DNA from: an uncultured Pelagibacteraceae bacterium
GTDB lineage: Bacteria > Pseudomonadota > Alphaproteobacteria > Pelagibacterales > Pelagibacteraceae
Direction of reading: 5' to 3'
Length of the DNA stretch: 40,014 nt
Assembly: GCA_902541825.1 (NCBI GenBank)
Contig: CACBRY010000008.1
Span: forward strand, 1-40,014
The notes beneath the pieces are model-generated. The model was not told the origin of the DNA. It ran no database searches and worked only from the letters and a program-made list of their open reading frames with translations. Below are positions 8,160 to 16,511 of this stretch, piece after piece. The position numbers and the translations under genes are program-made. The number at the start of each line of letters is the position of its first letter. Position 1 is the stretch's first letter.

Positions 8160-9374
8160 CTAGATTATTTCCGTGTGCTTTTGTCTTTTTCTAATTACAT
8201 TAATCTTTGACCCTTTAATTAATAATTCTATTGGTTTAGGTCTTAAATTATAATTTGAGCTTAAAGACATACCGTATGCACCAACATCGCATATAGCTAT
8301 TAAATCTTTTTCCCTTAATTTTTGGAATTTTTTTAAAGTTATAAATTTATCAGTGCTTTCGCAAATTGGACCAACGAATTCATAAGGTTTATCTGATATT
8401 TTATTCGATCTTGTTACTGGCAATGTCCTATGAAATGCTCCATATAATGCGGGTCTCATAAGATCATTCATAGCAGCATCTAAAATTATAAATTTTTTCC
8501 TACCACTGTCCTTAATATAAATGACTTTACTAATTAACACACCAGTATTGCCAATTATAGATCTACCAGGTTCAAAAATAATTTTTACCTTATGCCTTTT
8601 AAGAAAATTATTAATTGCAGTGTTATACTTTTTATAATTAAGTGTTTTATTTTTATCAGAATAATTGATTCCCATACCTCCACCTAAATCAATAAATTCG
8701 AATTGATGATTAGTCTTGGCTAAGATACGGCTGACAGCTTTAAGCATTTTTTCATAGGGCTTGTGATCTAAAATTTGGCTACCTATATGAACACTCAAGC
8801 ATTTTAAGTCTATATTTTTTGAACTTTTACAAAAATTAACAATTTTATGAAATGTATTTTTATTTACTCCAAATTTATTCTCTTTTTTCCCTGTAGAAAT
8901 TTGATTTAGTGTTTTTGCATCTGTATTAGGATTAAGTCTAACCCCAATTCTAACTTTTTTGTTTCTTAATTTTGCAAGTCTATTTATTTCCATTATTTCA
9001 CTCAATGACTCAGCATTAATGAGAAGTATTTGCTTATTTATTGCAAAATTCAGTTCATTAGAAGTTTTTCCAACTCCAGAAAATACTATTTTATTTGGTT
9101 TTATTCCTGCTTTTAATGCTATCAAAAGTTCACCTAAAGAAACTACATCAGCTCCTAAACCAAATTTTTTAATTTCTCTGATTAAATTAACATTCGTGTT
9201 AGATTTTACTGCAAAACAAATTAATGGTGAAAAAGATTTAAAATTTTTTTTAAATTTGTTTACATTTTCTTTTAATTTTGAATACGAATAACAATAAAAA
9301 GGTGTTCCAAATTTTTTAGCTATTCTCTGGAAATTGACTTTTTCCACTGTTAGTCTTTTATTAATATATTTCAT
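8160..9374 (-). CDS. lysA: Diaminopimelate decarboxylase
   Basis: PLP enzyme converting meso-diaminopimelate to L-lysine, the last lysine-pathway step. The 404-residue protein shows the PLP-lysine segment CFAVKSNTN (Lys57), the GGGMGINY phosphate-binding glycines, FEPGRSIIGNTG, and the C-terminal CDVGAYGMSLSSNYN containing the residues contributed across the dimer. Length is close to the usual 410-420. The ATG overlaps the stop of the small lipoprotein gene upstream as ATGA. This lptM-lysA adjacency is widespread in proteobacteria. Confidence 0.96.
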   Translation of the reverse strand: MKYINKRLTVEKVNFQRIAKKFGTPFYCYSYSKLKENVNKFKKNFKSFSPLICFAVKSNTNVNLIREIKKFGLGADVVSLGELLIALKAGIKPNKIVFSGVGKTSNELNFAINKQILLINAESLSEIMEINRLAKLRNKKVRIGVRLNPNTDAKTLNQISTGKKENKFGVNKNTFHKIVNFCKSSKNIDLKCLSVHIGSQILDHKPYEKMLKAVSRILAKTNHQFEFIDLGGGMGINYSDKNKTLNYKKYNTAINNFLKRHKVKIIFEPGRSIIGNTGVLISKVIYIKDSGRKKFIILDAAMNDLMRPALYGAFHRTLPVTRSNKISDKPYEFVGPICESTDKFITLKKFQKLREKDLIAICDVGAYGMSLSSNYNLRPKPIELLIKGSKINVIRKRQKHTEII

Positions 9375-9505
9375 GAAATTTTGTTAATTATAATCGTTGG
9401 TATTTTAATTTCTTTATTTAAAGCTTTATATTCAGGATCACCTTTCTTTCCACAAGAAACTAAAATACAACAAACTAAAATAACAAATGTAATTTTTTTA
9501 ATCAT
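9371..9505 (-). CDS. lptM: Small LptM/YifL-like lipoprotein
   Basis: A 44-residue protein not normally picked up because of its size. Reading from the ATG at 9505 gives two lysines, a hydrophobic stretch (about residues 5-16) and a lipobox LVSC with Cys18, followed by GKKGDPEY. This matches the plan of LptM/YifL-type lipoproteins (lipobox Cys, then G-x-K-G-P-x-Y), which in enterobacteria assist LPS transporter LptDE maturation and lie next to lysA/dapF. It overlaps argH by ATGA at its start and lysA by ATGA at its end, so it is almost certainly translated. Assignment to LptM rests on the motif and the neighbour lysA; function in this organism is inferred. Confidence 0.8.
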   Translation of the reverse strand: MIKKITFVILVCCILVSCGKKGDPEYKALNKEIKIPTIIINKIS

Positions 9506-10893
9506 CTTAATTTTCTATATTTCCTTATCATCTTTTTGATATTATCAAAAGATGTTCCACCATAAGATTTTTTGGAATTGACAGAATTCTTTAAATCAAA
9601 CACTTTTAGCACATCTTTTGTTAATTTTGGTTCTACTTTTTTTAAGTCTTCCAAGGATAGTTCATTTAGTTTTTTCTTTTTCTTTTCAGCTAAATTAACT
9701 ATCAAAGCTGTTTTTTGGTAAGCTTTTCTAAAAGACATCGAATTATTCTTGACTAGATAATCTGCTAAATCTGTTGCAGTGATATAACCAGAGTACGCTA
9801 ATTCAAGCATTCTTTTTTTATTAGGATTTACATTCTTAAGAATTTCATTAAATATTTTTAAACTTTGAATAAGAACATCATATGATTTAAAAATAATTTC
9901 TTTATCATCTTGAAGATCTTTAAAGTATGAAAGAGGCAATCCTTTTAATATAGTAAACATTGAAAATAAATTACCAAAAGTAATTCCAGATTTACCTCTT
10001 AAGTGCTCTAAAAGATCAGGATTTTTTTTTTGCGGCATTATTGATGAACCAGTTACTACTTTATCTGAGAGATTAATCAGATTAAAACCATCAGAATTCC
10101 AGATAATTAGTTCCTCAGAAATTCTTGATAAATGCATCGAACAAACAGAAACACTGTAAAGAAAATCTAAAACGAAATCTCTATCCGCTACGGTGTCAAT
10201 TGAATTATTTGTAGGCTTTTCAAAACCAAGTTTTTTTGTCGTATAGTTCCTGTCAATGTTAAATGAAGTTCCAGTTAATGCAGCAACACCTAATGGGTTT
10301 TCATTTAAACTGTCTAAGTTATTCTTAAATCTGTCTTTGTCTCTTTTAAACATCTCTACGTATGCCATTAAATAGTGTGCAAATGAAACTGCTTGTGCAT
10401 TTTTCAAATGAGTAAAACCTGGCATAATAGTATCTACATTTTTTTCAGCTAAATTAATTGAATTTTTAATTACATCATTTAACATCGCACTAATTTTTTT
10501 ATTTGCAAATTTAATCCAGATCTTAAAGTCGGTTATTACTTGGTCGTTTCTAGATCTTGCTGTGTGAACATATCCCGCTTCTTCACCAATTATTTGAAAC
10601 AGTCGCTTTTCAATATTAATATGAATGTCCTCGTATTTTTTATTAAATTCAAATTTTTTATTAGATATTTCTTTTTCAATTTTATTTAGTCCATAGATAA
10701 TTTTATTTTTTGTTCTAAAAGAAATTATTTTTTGTTTAAATAACATTTCTACATGAGCAATAGAGCCATTTATATCCTCTTTATACAGTCTTTTATCTAC
10801 ATCAATAGAGCTACCTATTTGTTGTGAGAGATTAGAAGAATTATTTTTAATTCTTGTATTCCATATTGTCTGGTTGTTTTTATTTTTTACCAT
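9502..10893 (-). CDS. argH: Argininosuccinate lyase
   Basis: Cleaves argininosuccinate to arginine and fumarate, the last step of arginine synthesis. The 463-residue sequence shows HTARSRNDQV, TGFTHLKNAQAVSFAHYL, the NPLGVAALTGT stretch and the fumarase/lyase signature GSSIMPQKKNPD, all in the right order. Length is standard. It is probably the promoter-proximal gene of argH-lptM-lysA-plsC, coupling arginine and lysine synthesis to envelope genes. Its ATG is only 24 bp from the divergent tlpA ATG. Confidence 0.97.
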   Translation of the reverse strand: MVKNKNNQTIWNTRIKNNSSNLSQQIGSSIDVDKRLYKEDINGSIAHVEMLFKQKIISFRTKNKIIYGLNKIEKEISNKKFEFNKKYEDIHINIEKRLFQIIGEEAGYVHTARSRNDQVITDFKIWIKFANKKISAMLNDVIKNSINLAEKNVDTIMPGFTHLKNAQAVSFAHYLMAYVEMFKRDKDRFKNNLDSLNENPLGVAALTGTSFNIDRNYTTKKLGFEKPTNNSIDTVADRDFVLDFLYSVSVCSMHLSRISEELIIWNSDGFNLINLSDKVVTGSSIMPQKKNPDLLEHLRGKSGITFGNLFSMFTILKGLPLSYFKDLQDDKEIIFKSYDVLIQSLKIFNEILKNVNPNKKRMLELAYSGYITATDLADYLVKNNSMSFRKAYQKTALIVNLAEKKKKKLNELSLEDLKKVEPKLTKDVLKVFDLKNSVNSKKSYGGTSFDNIKKMIRKYRKLR

Positions 10894-10901
10894 GATAATT
10901 A

Positions 10902-10909
10902 ATTATACC
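10902..10909. promoter_or_regulatory. Overlapping divergent -10 boxes for argH and tlpA
   Basis: In the 24-bp gap between the two start codons, the minus strand reads TATAAT (10907-10902) and the plus strand reads TATACC (10904-10909); four base pairs are shared. Each box is exactly 8 nt from its own ATG, so both mRNAs would have 1-2 nt leaders or none. Clear -35 boxes are not evident. The two promoters could not be occupied at the same time. Confidence 0.5.
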
Positions 10910-10917
10910 TATTTAAC

Positions 10918-11427
10918 ATGAGATTATTAATAATATTTATTTTAATGTTTTCAAATTCTTTTGCTAGTGAAGCTTCCGATATAAAAAACTTAGTCATTAA
11001 TAAAGAGTTAAAAAATTACAGTGATATAACGTTTTTAAACATTAAAAATAAAGAATTAAACTTAAATGACCATAAAGGAAATCTAGTTTTATTGAATTTT
11101 TGGGCAACTTGGTGTGCTCCATGTAAAGATGAAATGCCATCTTTAGATTTGTTAGCTGAAAATCCAAATTTAGATAATCTAAAAATATTTCCTATAAATA
11201 TTGGTAAGGATACTAGTCAAAAATCCTTAACTTTCTTTAAAGATTTGAAGATAAAAAATTTAGAAATATTTTTTGACTCACCCAATACATTGGCAAAGAA
11301 ATTTAAACTAAGAGGTCTTCCTACAACTATACTTTTTAACAAAGATGGACTTGAGTTTGCGAGAATAATTGGATCAATCGACTTTGTTGATGAAAAATTT
11401 ATTGAGTGGTTAAGTAATTTTAATTAA
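10918..11427 (+). CDS. TlpA-like periplasmic thiol:disulfide oxidoreductase
   Basis: Thioredoxin-fold protein of the TlpA/ResA/AhpC-TSA type, likely acting in the periplasm. Residues 1-17 form a signal peptide (LLIIFILMFSNSFA, cleavage plausible after SFA). The active site reads NFWATWCAPC with Cys66 and Cys69, and the cis-proline loop is RGLPTTILF. At 169 residues it is a single soluble domain with an N-terminal export signal. Such proteins commonly reduce apocytochrome c or CuA-site cysteines; which target applies here is not visible. Its stop shares the TTAA tetranucleotide with the convergent gene. Confidence 0.88.
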   Translation: MRLLIIFILMFSNSFASEASDIKNLVINKELKNYSDITFLNIKNKELNLNDHKGNLVLLNFWATWCAPCKDEMPSLDLLAENPNLDNLKIFPINIGKDTSQKSLTFFKDLKIKNLEIFFDSPNTLAKKFKLRGLPTTILFNKDGLEFARIIGSIDFVDEKFIEWLSNFN

Positions 11428-11627
11428 TTCTTAAAAAAATATGCAAAAGCAACTAAGGCTATAATTGCTATAAATTGTAGCAAGACTCTTAACTGCATTA
11501 ATTTATTTGAGTATTTCTTACTTGTTTCTCCACCTTTAAATAAAGTTCCAATTCCAAGAATTAGAACTAAACCAACAGCCACTAGTAAGATTATAGATAA
11601 AATTTTTACTAATATTCCAGAAATCAT
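11424..11627 (-). CDS. Small twin-transmembrane protein, HIG1/DUF2909-like
   Basis: 67 residues with two hydrophobic segments (about 4-27 and 48-64) joined by a short polar, Gly/Lys-rich loop (FKGGETSKKYSNKLMQLR). This plan, with the loop followed by QLR and the second helix, resembles the bacterial HIG1-like twin-transmembrane family, whose relatives are associated with respiratory cytochrome oxidase complexes. The frame is open further upstream to 11816, but the hydrophobic two-helix protein begins at the ATG at 11627; the upstream part overlaps the esterase gene antisense and looks spurious. Its stop overlaps that of tlpA. Confidence 0.72.
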   Translation of the reverse strand: MISGILVKILSIILLVAVGLVLILGIGTLFKGGETSKKYSNKLMQLRVLLQFIAIIALVAFAYFFKN

Positions 11628-11676
11628 AAAATTATAGTAGGCTGTTTTATAGATAAAAAAACATAAATCAATTACT

Positions 11677-12339
11677 ATGACATTTTGCCTTGATACAACC
11701 ATTATAAAACCAGAAAAAGATGTAAAAATTGAAAACGCAGTCATTTTACTACATGGGTACGGAGGTGATGGTAAAGATATAAGTATCCTATCATTAAATT
11801 GGAAAAGACACCTCACAAATACAATTTTTCTCTGCCCGAATGGTCATGAACCTTGTCCAATAAATCCATCTGGGTATCAATGGTTTGATCTTACAAAAGA
11901 TGATCCAAGATACATTTTAAACGAGACAATCAAGGCTGAAAAAAAACTCAATCAATTCATAGATGAAGTAAAAATTAGATATAATTTAGAAAACGATAAA
12001 ATTTGTTTGTCTGGTTTTAGTCAAGGATGTATGATGTCAATTAATTTAGGGCTTACATCTAAAAATAAATTTAGTTGTGTTGTGGGTTTTTCTGGTAAGA
12101 TTATTAATCAAGAGGATCTCAAGCGAAGAAAGAGAACATCAACAAATATTCTTTTAATTCATGGCGATTCTGATCAAGTTGTCTCACCCAATTATATGTT
12201 AGAGGCAAAAGATTTCTTTATTAGATCTAATATTGAAATAGAGACCCATTTAATTAAGAATTGCGACCATCATATTCCCATCGAAGCGTCCAGCATAGCA
12301 TTAAATTATATTTTAAAAAAAAATAAAATGAGTTCTTAA
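11677..12339 (+). CDS. Phospholipase/carboxylesterase family alpha/beta hydrolase
   Basis: Serine hydrolase of the acyl-protein thioesterase / carboxylesterase family (Abhydrolase_2). The oxyanion-hole region is LLHGYGGDG, the nucleophile elbow is GFSQG (Ser115), the acid lies in IHGDSDQVVSP and the histidine in NCDHHIP. 220 residues is the usual size, and there is no signal peptide, so it should be cytoplasmic. The SGYQWFDL segment is typical of the alphaproteobacterial members. The natural substrate cannot be read from sequence. Its ATG faces that of the HIG1-like gene across 49 bp. Confidence 0.87.
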   Translation: MTFCLDTTIIKPEKDVKIENAVILLHGYGGDGKDISILSLNWKRHLTNTIFLCPNGHEPCPINPSGYQWFDLTKDDPRYILNETIKAEKKLNQFIDEVKIRYNLENDKICLSGFSQGCMMSINLGLTSKNKFSCVVGFSGKIINQEDLKRRKRTSTNILLIHGDSDQVVSPNYMLEAKDFFIRSNIEIETHLIKNCDHHIPIEASSIALNYILKKNKMSS

Positions 12340-12376
12340 TATTGAAATCATTTTTTATTTAAGTTAAAATTAATTT

Positions 12377-12946
12377 ATGAACAACTTTATTGAACAAGAT
12401 GTATCATTAGAAAAATGTCCTGCATTAGTTTTAAATGCTGATTATAGACCTTTAAGCTATTACCCTTTATCATTATGGTCTTGGCAAGATACAGTAAAGT
12501 CAGTTTTTTTAGATAGAGTAATTATAGTAAGTAGTTATGATAGAATTGTAAGAAGTCCATCATTCAAAATGCAGCTTCCAAGCGTTATTGCTCTTAAAGA
12601 TTATATAGTTCCACAATCTAAACCAAGTTTTACAAGATTTAATGTTTTTTTAAGGGATAAATTTTCTTGTCAATATTGTGGAAGTGGAGAGGAACTAACT
12701 TTTGATCATTTGTTACCAAGATCAAAAGGTGGAGAAACACACTGGGATAATGTTGTAACAGCATGTTCAGCATGTAATGTTAAAAAAGGTGGAAAATTAT
12801 TAAAATCTTCAGGAATGAAACTCAATCAATATCCTTATCAACCATCAACTGAAGATTTACATAGAAATGGAAAGAATTTCCCCCCTAATTATTTACATAA
12901 AAGTTGGATGGACTATTTATATTGGGATGTTGAGCTAGAAGCTTAA
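12377..12946 (+). CDS. HNH endonuclease-domain protein
   Basis: A 189-residue protein with an N-terminal segment beginning ALVLNADYRPLSYYPLS and a C-terminal HNH domain. The HNH part shows two zinc-knuckle pairs (CQYCG and CSACN), TFDHLLPRSKGG with the catalytic histidine, and HWDNVVTAC. This two-part architecture is a conserved family in alphaproteobacteria and cyanobacteria whose biological role is not established; it is not flanked by a methylase or mobile element. A TAAAAT 6 nt before the ATG could be a -10 box of a leaderless mRNA. The stop is 2 bp from the convergent coq7 stop. Confidence 0.85.
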   Translation: MNNFIEQDVSLEKCPALVLNADYRPLSYYPLSLWSWQDTVKSVFLDRVIIVSSYDRIVRSPSFKMQLPSVIALKDYIVPQSKPSFTRFNVFLRDKFSCQYCGSGEELTFDHLLPRSKGGETHWDNVVTACSACNVKKGGKLLKSSGMKLNQYPYQPSTEDLHRNGKNFPPNYLHKSWMDYLYWDVELEA

Positions 12947-12948
12947 AA

Positions 12949-13479
12949 TTAAATTTTCTCAGAAATATTTATTGCTAATTTAGATCCAGTTTTGATAATT
13001 CTATCTATTATAGCGTAAAAGCCTTTTTTTGTTGCACCCTCTTCATAAGCAATATCTTTATGATCTAATTCATCTTGTCTAAATTTTGTAATTTTCTTTT
13101 TTAATTCTTCCTCTTCAGGACCAAGCTGATTAATTTGATCTAAATAATGTTTATCAATAACTTCTTCAACGGATGCCGTACATAGCATCGCAGCTTTTTT
13201 GCCTAATAATGTAGAGCCAAATCCCAATCCAACACCTAATAAATCCCATAATGGTAAAAATTTTGTTGGTTCTATATTTCTTTTTTTTATTTCTTTTTCA
13301 AAAAATTGACAATGTTCTATTTCGTGTTCTTTCATATCTTCTATTGTTTTTTTTAAACTTTCATTTTTTACAATAGTGTTTAAAGCTAACAATTGACCTT
13401 CATAGATTTTGACAGCACCTCTCTCACCAGCATGATCAACTCTAATAAATTCCTGTACTCTTTTACTTGTTTTTTTCAT
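12949..13479 (-). CDS. coq7: Demethoxyubiquinone hydroxylase (Coq7 family)
   Basis: Di-iron monooxygenase that hydroxylates the demethoxyubiquinone ring, a late ubiquinone step. The 176-residue protein has the duplicated ferritin-like iron ligands: RVDHAGERGAVKIYEGQ, EHEIEHCQFF, VEEVIDKHY and DELDHKDIAYEEG. It belongs to the short alphaproteobacterial/mitochondrial Coq7 type rather than the FAD-type UbiF. It is the last gene of the YqaA-dsbB-coq7 minus-strand run and overlaps dsbB by 17 bp. Together with ubiE and ubiB it is the third ubiquinone gene in the window. Confidence 0.95.
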   Translation of the reverse strand: MKKTSKRVQEFIRVDHAGERGAVKIYEGQLLALNTIVKNESLKKTIEDMKEHEIEHCQFFEKEIKKRNIEPTKFLPLWDLLGVGLGFGSTLLGKKAAMLCTASVEEVIDKHYLDQINQLGPEEEELKKKITKFRQDELDHKDIAYEEGATKKGFYAIIDRIIKTGSKLAINISEKI

Positions 13480-13948
13480 ATTTTTTAAAAATTTTTAGAA
13501 GTGTTATAATAAACAATAAACTAATTACAATATTAATACTTGTGAGTGATAATCCAAAAATCCTAAATGTCACATCTTTACAGCTTATTGTTTTTTCACT
13601 TAATTGTTTAAGCAAATCTTCTTTGGTGACACTATCAGTCAAACTTTTTACTCCACAAACAGATGACTCCTGAAAAAAACCTTGTTCAATTCCAAAATGA
13701 TAAAATGAAATTGCAAAAGAGAAAATAAAATTAAGAATTAATAATAAAACTAAGAATTTTTGATTTTTCTTACTTAAGAAAATCGCCATTATTATCATGA
13801 TACTTAATATGTAAGGAATTCTCTCAATTAAACATAAATTACAAGGCTGATGTCCAAGAATATATTCTATAAAAAAAGCGGAAATTAAAGCAATAAAGCT
13901 AAATAGAAAAATTATTTTTAAATAAAATTTAGCTTTTAAATTAAACAT
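13463..13948 (-). CDS. dsbB: Disulfide bond formation protein B (DsbB family)
   Basis: Inner-membrane quinone reductase that reoxidises a periplasmic DsbA-type partner. The 161-residue protein has four hydrophobic segments (about 9-28, 43-58, 65-86 and 133-153). The first periplasmic loop holds CNLC in HQPCNLCLIERIPY, and the second contains the other redox cysteines (SSVCGVK and TISCKD). This is the complete DsbB complement. It overlaps the YqaA-like gene by 8 bp and coq7 by 17 bp. No dsbA is present in the window. Confidence 0.9.
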   Translation of the reverse strand: MFNLKAKFYLKIIFLFSFIALISAFFIEYILGHQPCNLCLIERIPYILSIMIIMAIFLSKKNQKFLVLLLILNFIFSFAISFYHFGIEQGFFQESSVCGVKSLTDSVTKEDLLKQLSEKTISCKDVTFRIFGLSLTSINIVISLLFIITLLKIFKKYEKNK

Positions 13949-14546
13949 TAGATTTAAAAATTAGGTAAATTATTATTCCAACAATAACAATTAATATTCC
14001 AATTATTGTAAACCATTTTGACCCATGTTTATCCATAAATTCATTAAACAAATCTCCAAACTTATAAGACAAATATGACACTAAAAAAAATCTTAACCCT
14101 CTAGAAATTAAACTTATTAAAACAAATACTAAAAAATTAAATCCTATTAGACCACTTGCAATTGTAAAAACTTTATAAGGAAGAGGAGTAAAACCTGCTA
14201 AAAAAAGAATCCCTAGCCAAGCATAAAAACCATCATTTTTTATTAAGCTTTCTTTAAAATTATTTAGTTTATCCTCATAACCATAAAAATTCATAATGTT
14301 TGCTCCAAACTCGAAAAAGAATGCTCCAATTACATAACCAAAAATACCACCTAAAACTGAAAATATTGTTGCTACAAGAAAAATTTTTTTAAAATCAGTT
14401 TTTTTGGATATTACCATTGGAATAACCATTACGTCAGGAGGAATAGGAAAAAATGAACTTTCAACAAATGACACAACTGCTAAGTAATATTTAGAACTTT
14501 TGTGACCCGCCAAATCTAAACATTTTTTGTAAAGATCTTTAAACAT
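13941..14546 (-). CDS. YqaA/DedA-type VTT-domain membrane protein
   Basis: 201 residues with several hydrophobic segments and the motif VESSFFPIPPDVMVIPM, characteristic of the YqaA branch of the DedA/VTT superfamily; a second half carries GFTPLPYKVFTIASG. Members of the superfamily are polytopic inner-membrane proteins, some linked to lipid scrambling or flipping, but the role of the YqaA branch is not settled. It is the first gene of the operon with dsbB and coq7. Its start faces the tRNA-Leu gene across 58 bp. Confidence 0.85.
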   Translation of the reverse strand: MFKDLYKKCLDLAGHKSSKYYLAVVSFVESSFFPIPPDVMVIPMVISKKTDFKKIFLVATIFSVLGGIFGYVIGAFFFEFGANIMNFYGYEDKLNNFKESLIKNDGFYAWLGILFLAGFTPLPYKVFTIASGLIGFNFLVFVLISLISRGLRFFLVSYLSYKFGDLFNEFMDKHGSKWFTIIGILIVIVGIIIYLIFKSNV

Positions 14547-14604
14547 TTTTTGGTTTTAATATAATTTTAGTTCTTATACTATTTAATAAATTATTAAACA
14601 ATTA

Positions 14605-14689
14605 GGGCGAATGGCGGAACTGGTAGACGCGCACGACTCAAAATCGTGTTTCGCAAGAAGTGAGAGTTCGATTCTCTCTTCGCCCACCA
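14605..14689 (+). tRNA. tRNA-Leu(CAA)
   Basis: Acceptor arm GGGCGAA pairs with TTCGCCC, with encoded CCA at 14687-14689. The anticodon arm CACGA-CTCAAAA-TCGTG gives anticodon CAA (reads UUG). A long variable arm between anticodon and T arms (class II tRNA), and the T loop GTTCGATT, fit leucine. Total 85 nt. The CCA is followed after 4 nt by the ATG of the acyl-CoA synthetase, so the two are probably on one transcript. Confidence 0.97.
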
Positions 14690-14693
14690 AACT

Positions 14694-16394
14694 ATGCAAT
14701 TAAGTAGAATAAACAGTTTAGTAGAACTTTTTTTTACAAAGTATAAAGAAATTAACTCAGTTGCTGAAAAACCATTTTTAAAATGGTTAAAAGAAAATGA
14801 AAAAGATTTTTTGACTTGGGAACAAGTTGCTTTAAAAATTCAAATTTTATCTGAGTACTTAAGAGCAAACTTAGCTGATGGAGACCGATGCATCCTATTA
14901 TCTGAAAATCGACCAGAGTGGCTTATCTCTGACATATCAATTATGAATGCAGGTGGTGTCACGGTGCCATTATTCACAACTTATTCAGAGAAAGATTATG
15001 GATACATCATTAATGATTGTAAACCAAAAATTTGTATCGTCTCTAATGAAATCCAATTAAAAAAAGTTAAAAAATTTATATCAGAAAAGATAAAAGTTTT
15101 ATCTATTGAAAACATAAATGAAAGAGTTGAGAATATAGAAAATATATTCGATGCATATTTTAAAAAAAAGAAATCAAATCCTCGGATAAGTTTTAATCAA
15201 AATCTTGTAAGGAAAGATCTTGCTTGTATAATTTATACATCTGGAACAACTGGTAATCCTAAAGGAGTAATGCTTAGTCATGGAGGAATTTTATCAAATT
15301 GTGAGGGAGCTCAAGAAATATTAAATCAATTAGTTCAGGATAATGAACCCACTTTTTTAACATGGTTACCATTATCTCATTCATATGAGCATGCAGTTCA
15401 ATTTGTTCAAATTTCACTTGGTGCAAAAATTTATTATGCCGAAAGTCTAGAGAAGTTATTATCCAATATGTCTATTGCAAAACCTACGATTATGACAGCT
15501 GTCCCAAGATTTTATCAAAATTTGTACAGTAAAATTTCAATGAATTTTTCAAAACAAAAAGGATTTAAGAAAAAACTGATATTATCCACTATCTCACTTG
15601 GTACCAAAAAACTAAATAATGAGAATTTAACATTGAGCGAAAAATTAATTAATTTTTTTTGTGAAAAACTAGTAAGAAAAAAGATTAAAAATCAGTTTGG
15701 TGGAAAACTAACGGCTTTTGTATCTGGGGGTGGTGCTTTAGACCAAAAAATTGGAGAATTTTTAAACGCAATAGGATTGCCTACCCTCCAAGGCTACGGT
15801 CTTACAGAGGCCTCACCTGTTGTAAGTTGTAATATTCCTGGAAAAATCAAAATCGACACAGTAGGACCTCCTTTTAAAACAAACCAGGTAAATATAGCTG
15901 CCGATGGTGAAATTTTAGTTAAAGGTGAAAATGTCATGCTTGGTTATTGGAACATGAAAAAGGAAACAACTGATGTAATAAGAAATGGCTGGTTGCATAC
16001 TGGTGATATTGGAGAGATCACAGAAGATGGAAATTTAAAAATTACTGATAGAAAGAAAGAAATAATAGTTAATCTTGGTGGTGACAACATTTCACCATCT
16101 AAAATTGAAAATTTATTATGTTTAAATGAAAAAATTAAACAAAGTTTTGTTTATGGAGACAAAAAAACTTATTTAGTTGCATTAATTGTCTCTGAAAGTA
16201 CTGAAAATAGAAAAGAAATTGAAATTTTTTTAGAAAATATAAATAAAACTTTATCTTTAGTTGAAAAAGTTAAAAAATTTAAATTAATTAAGGAAGAATT
16301 TTCAATTGAAAATGGAATGTTAACACCAACATTAAAATTAAAAAGAAAAAAAATTTTAGATAAATATAAAGATGATTTAGAAAAACTTTATTAA
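14694..16394 (+). CDS. Long-chain fatty-acid-CoA ligase (AMP-forming)
   Basis: Activates fatty acids to acyl-CoA through an acyl-adenylate. The 566-residue ANL-family protein has P-loop motif YTSGTTGNPKGVMLSH, the A5 motif QGYGLTEASPVVS, the A7/A8 region GWLHTGDIGEI and DRKKEIIVNLGGDNISP, and a C-terminal catalytic lysine in LKLKRKK. It is closest in plan to the long-chain acyl-CoA synthetases (AMP-binding with a long linker). The ATG comes 4 nt after the tRNA-Leu CCA end with no ribosome-binding site, so cleavage of the tRNA would leave an almost leaderless mRNA. Confidence 0.92.
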   Translation: MQLSRINSLVELFFTKYKEINSVAEKPFLKWLKENEKDFLTWEQVALKIQILSEYLRANLADGDRCILLSENRPEWLISDISIMNAGGVTVPLFTTYSEKDYGYIINDCKPKICIVSNEIQLKKVKKFISEKIKVLSIENINERVENIENIFDAYFKKKKSNPRISFNQNLVRKDLACIIYTSGTTGNPKGVMLSHGGILSNCEGAQEILNQLVQDNEPTFLTWLPLSHSYEHAVQFVQISLGAKIYYAESLEKLLSNMSIAKPTIMTAVPRFYQNLYSKISMNFSKQKGFKKKLILSTISLGTKKLNNENLTLSEKLINFFCEKLVRKKIKNQFGGKLTAFVSGGGALDQKIGEFLNAIGLPTLQGYGLTEASPVVSCNIPGKIKIDTVGPPFKTNQVNIAADGEILVKGENVMLGYWNMKKETTDVIRNGWLHTGDIGEITEDGNLKITDRKKEIIVNLGGDNISPSKIENLLCLNEKIKQSFVYGDKKTYLVALIVSESTENRKEIEIFLENINKTLSLVEKVKKFKLIKEEFSIENGMLTPTLKLKRKKILDKYKDDLEKLY

Positions 16395-16443
16395 TTTATT
16401 AAAAATATTTGATTATTAAGCGCATAAACACTAACTTTTTTAC

Positions 16444-16491
16444 ACTTTTAAAAATTTTAAATTATATTTTTATAAAAATTTTTTTAAAAGT
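16444..16491. terminator. A/T-only inverted repeat, possible transcript end of the acyl-CoA synthetase
   Basis: Arms ACTTTTAAAAATTTT (16444-16458) and AAAATTTTTTTAAAAGT (16475-16491) can pair with one 2-nt bulge around a 16-nt loop. The stem has a single G-C pair, so it would be weak as a rho-independent terminator. It lies 50 bp after the stop and just before the micro-gene promoter. Confidence 0.35.
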
Positions 16492-16511
16492 TTTATACTT
16501 CAATTAAAGAA

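Noticed and set aside
8959-9291. 110-codon plus-strand frame inside lysA
   Set aside because: Antisense to a well-supported enzyme gene, Phe/Ile/Ser-rich composition typical of shadows, no promoter or start context.
11628-11816. Upstream extension of the HIG1-like gene to 130 codons
   Set aside because: The extra 63 codons overlap the esterase gene antisense and lack any domain; the two-helix protein starts at 11627.
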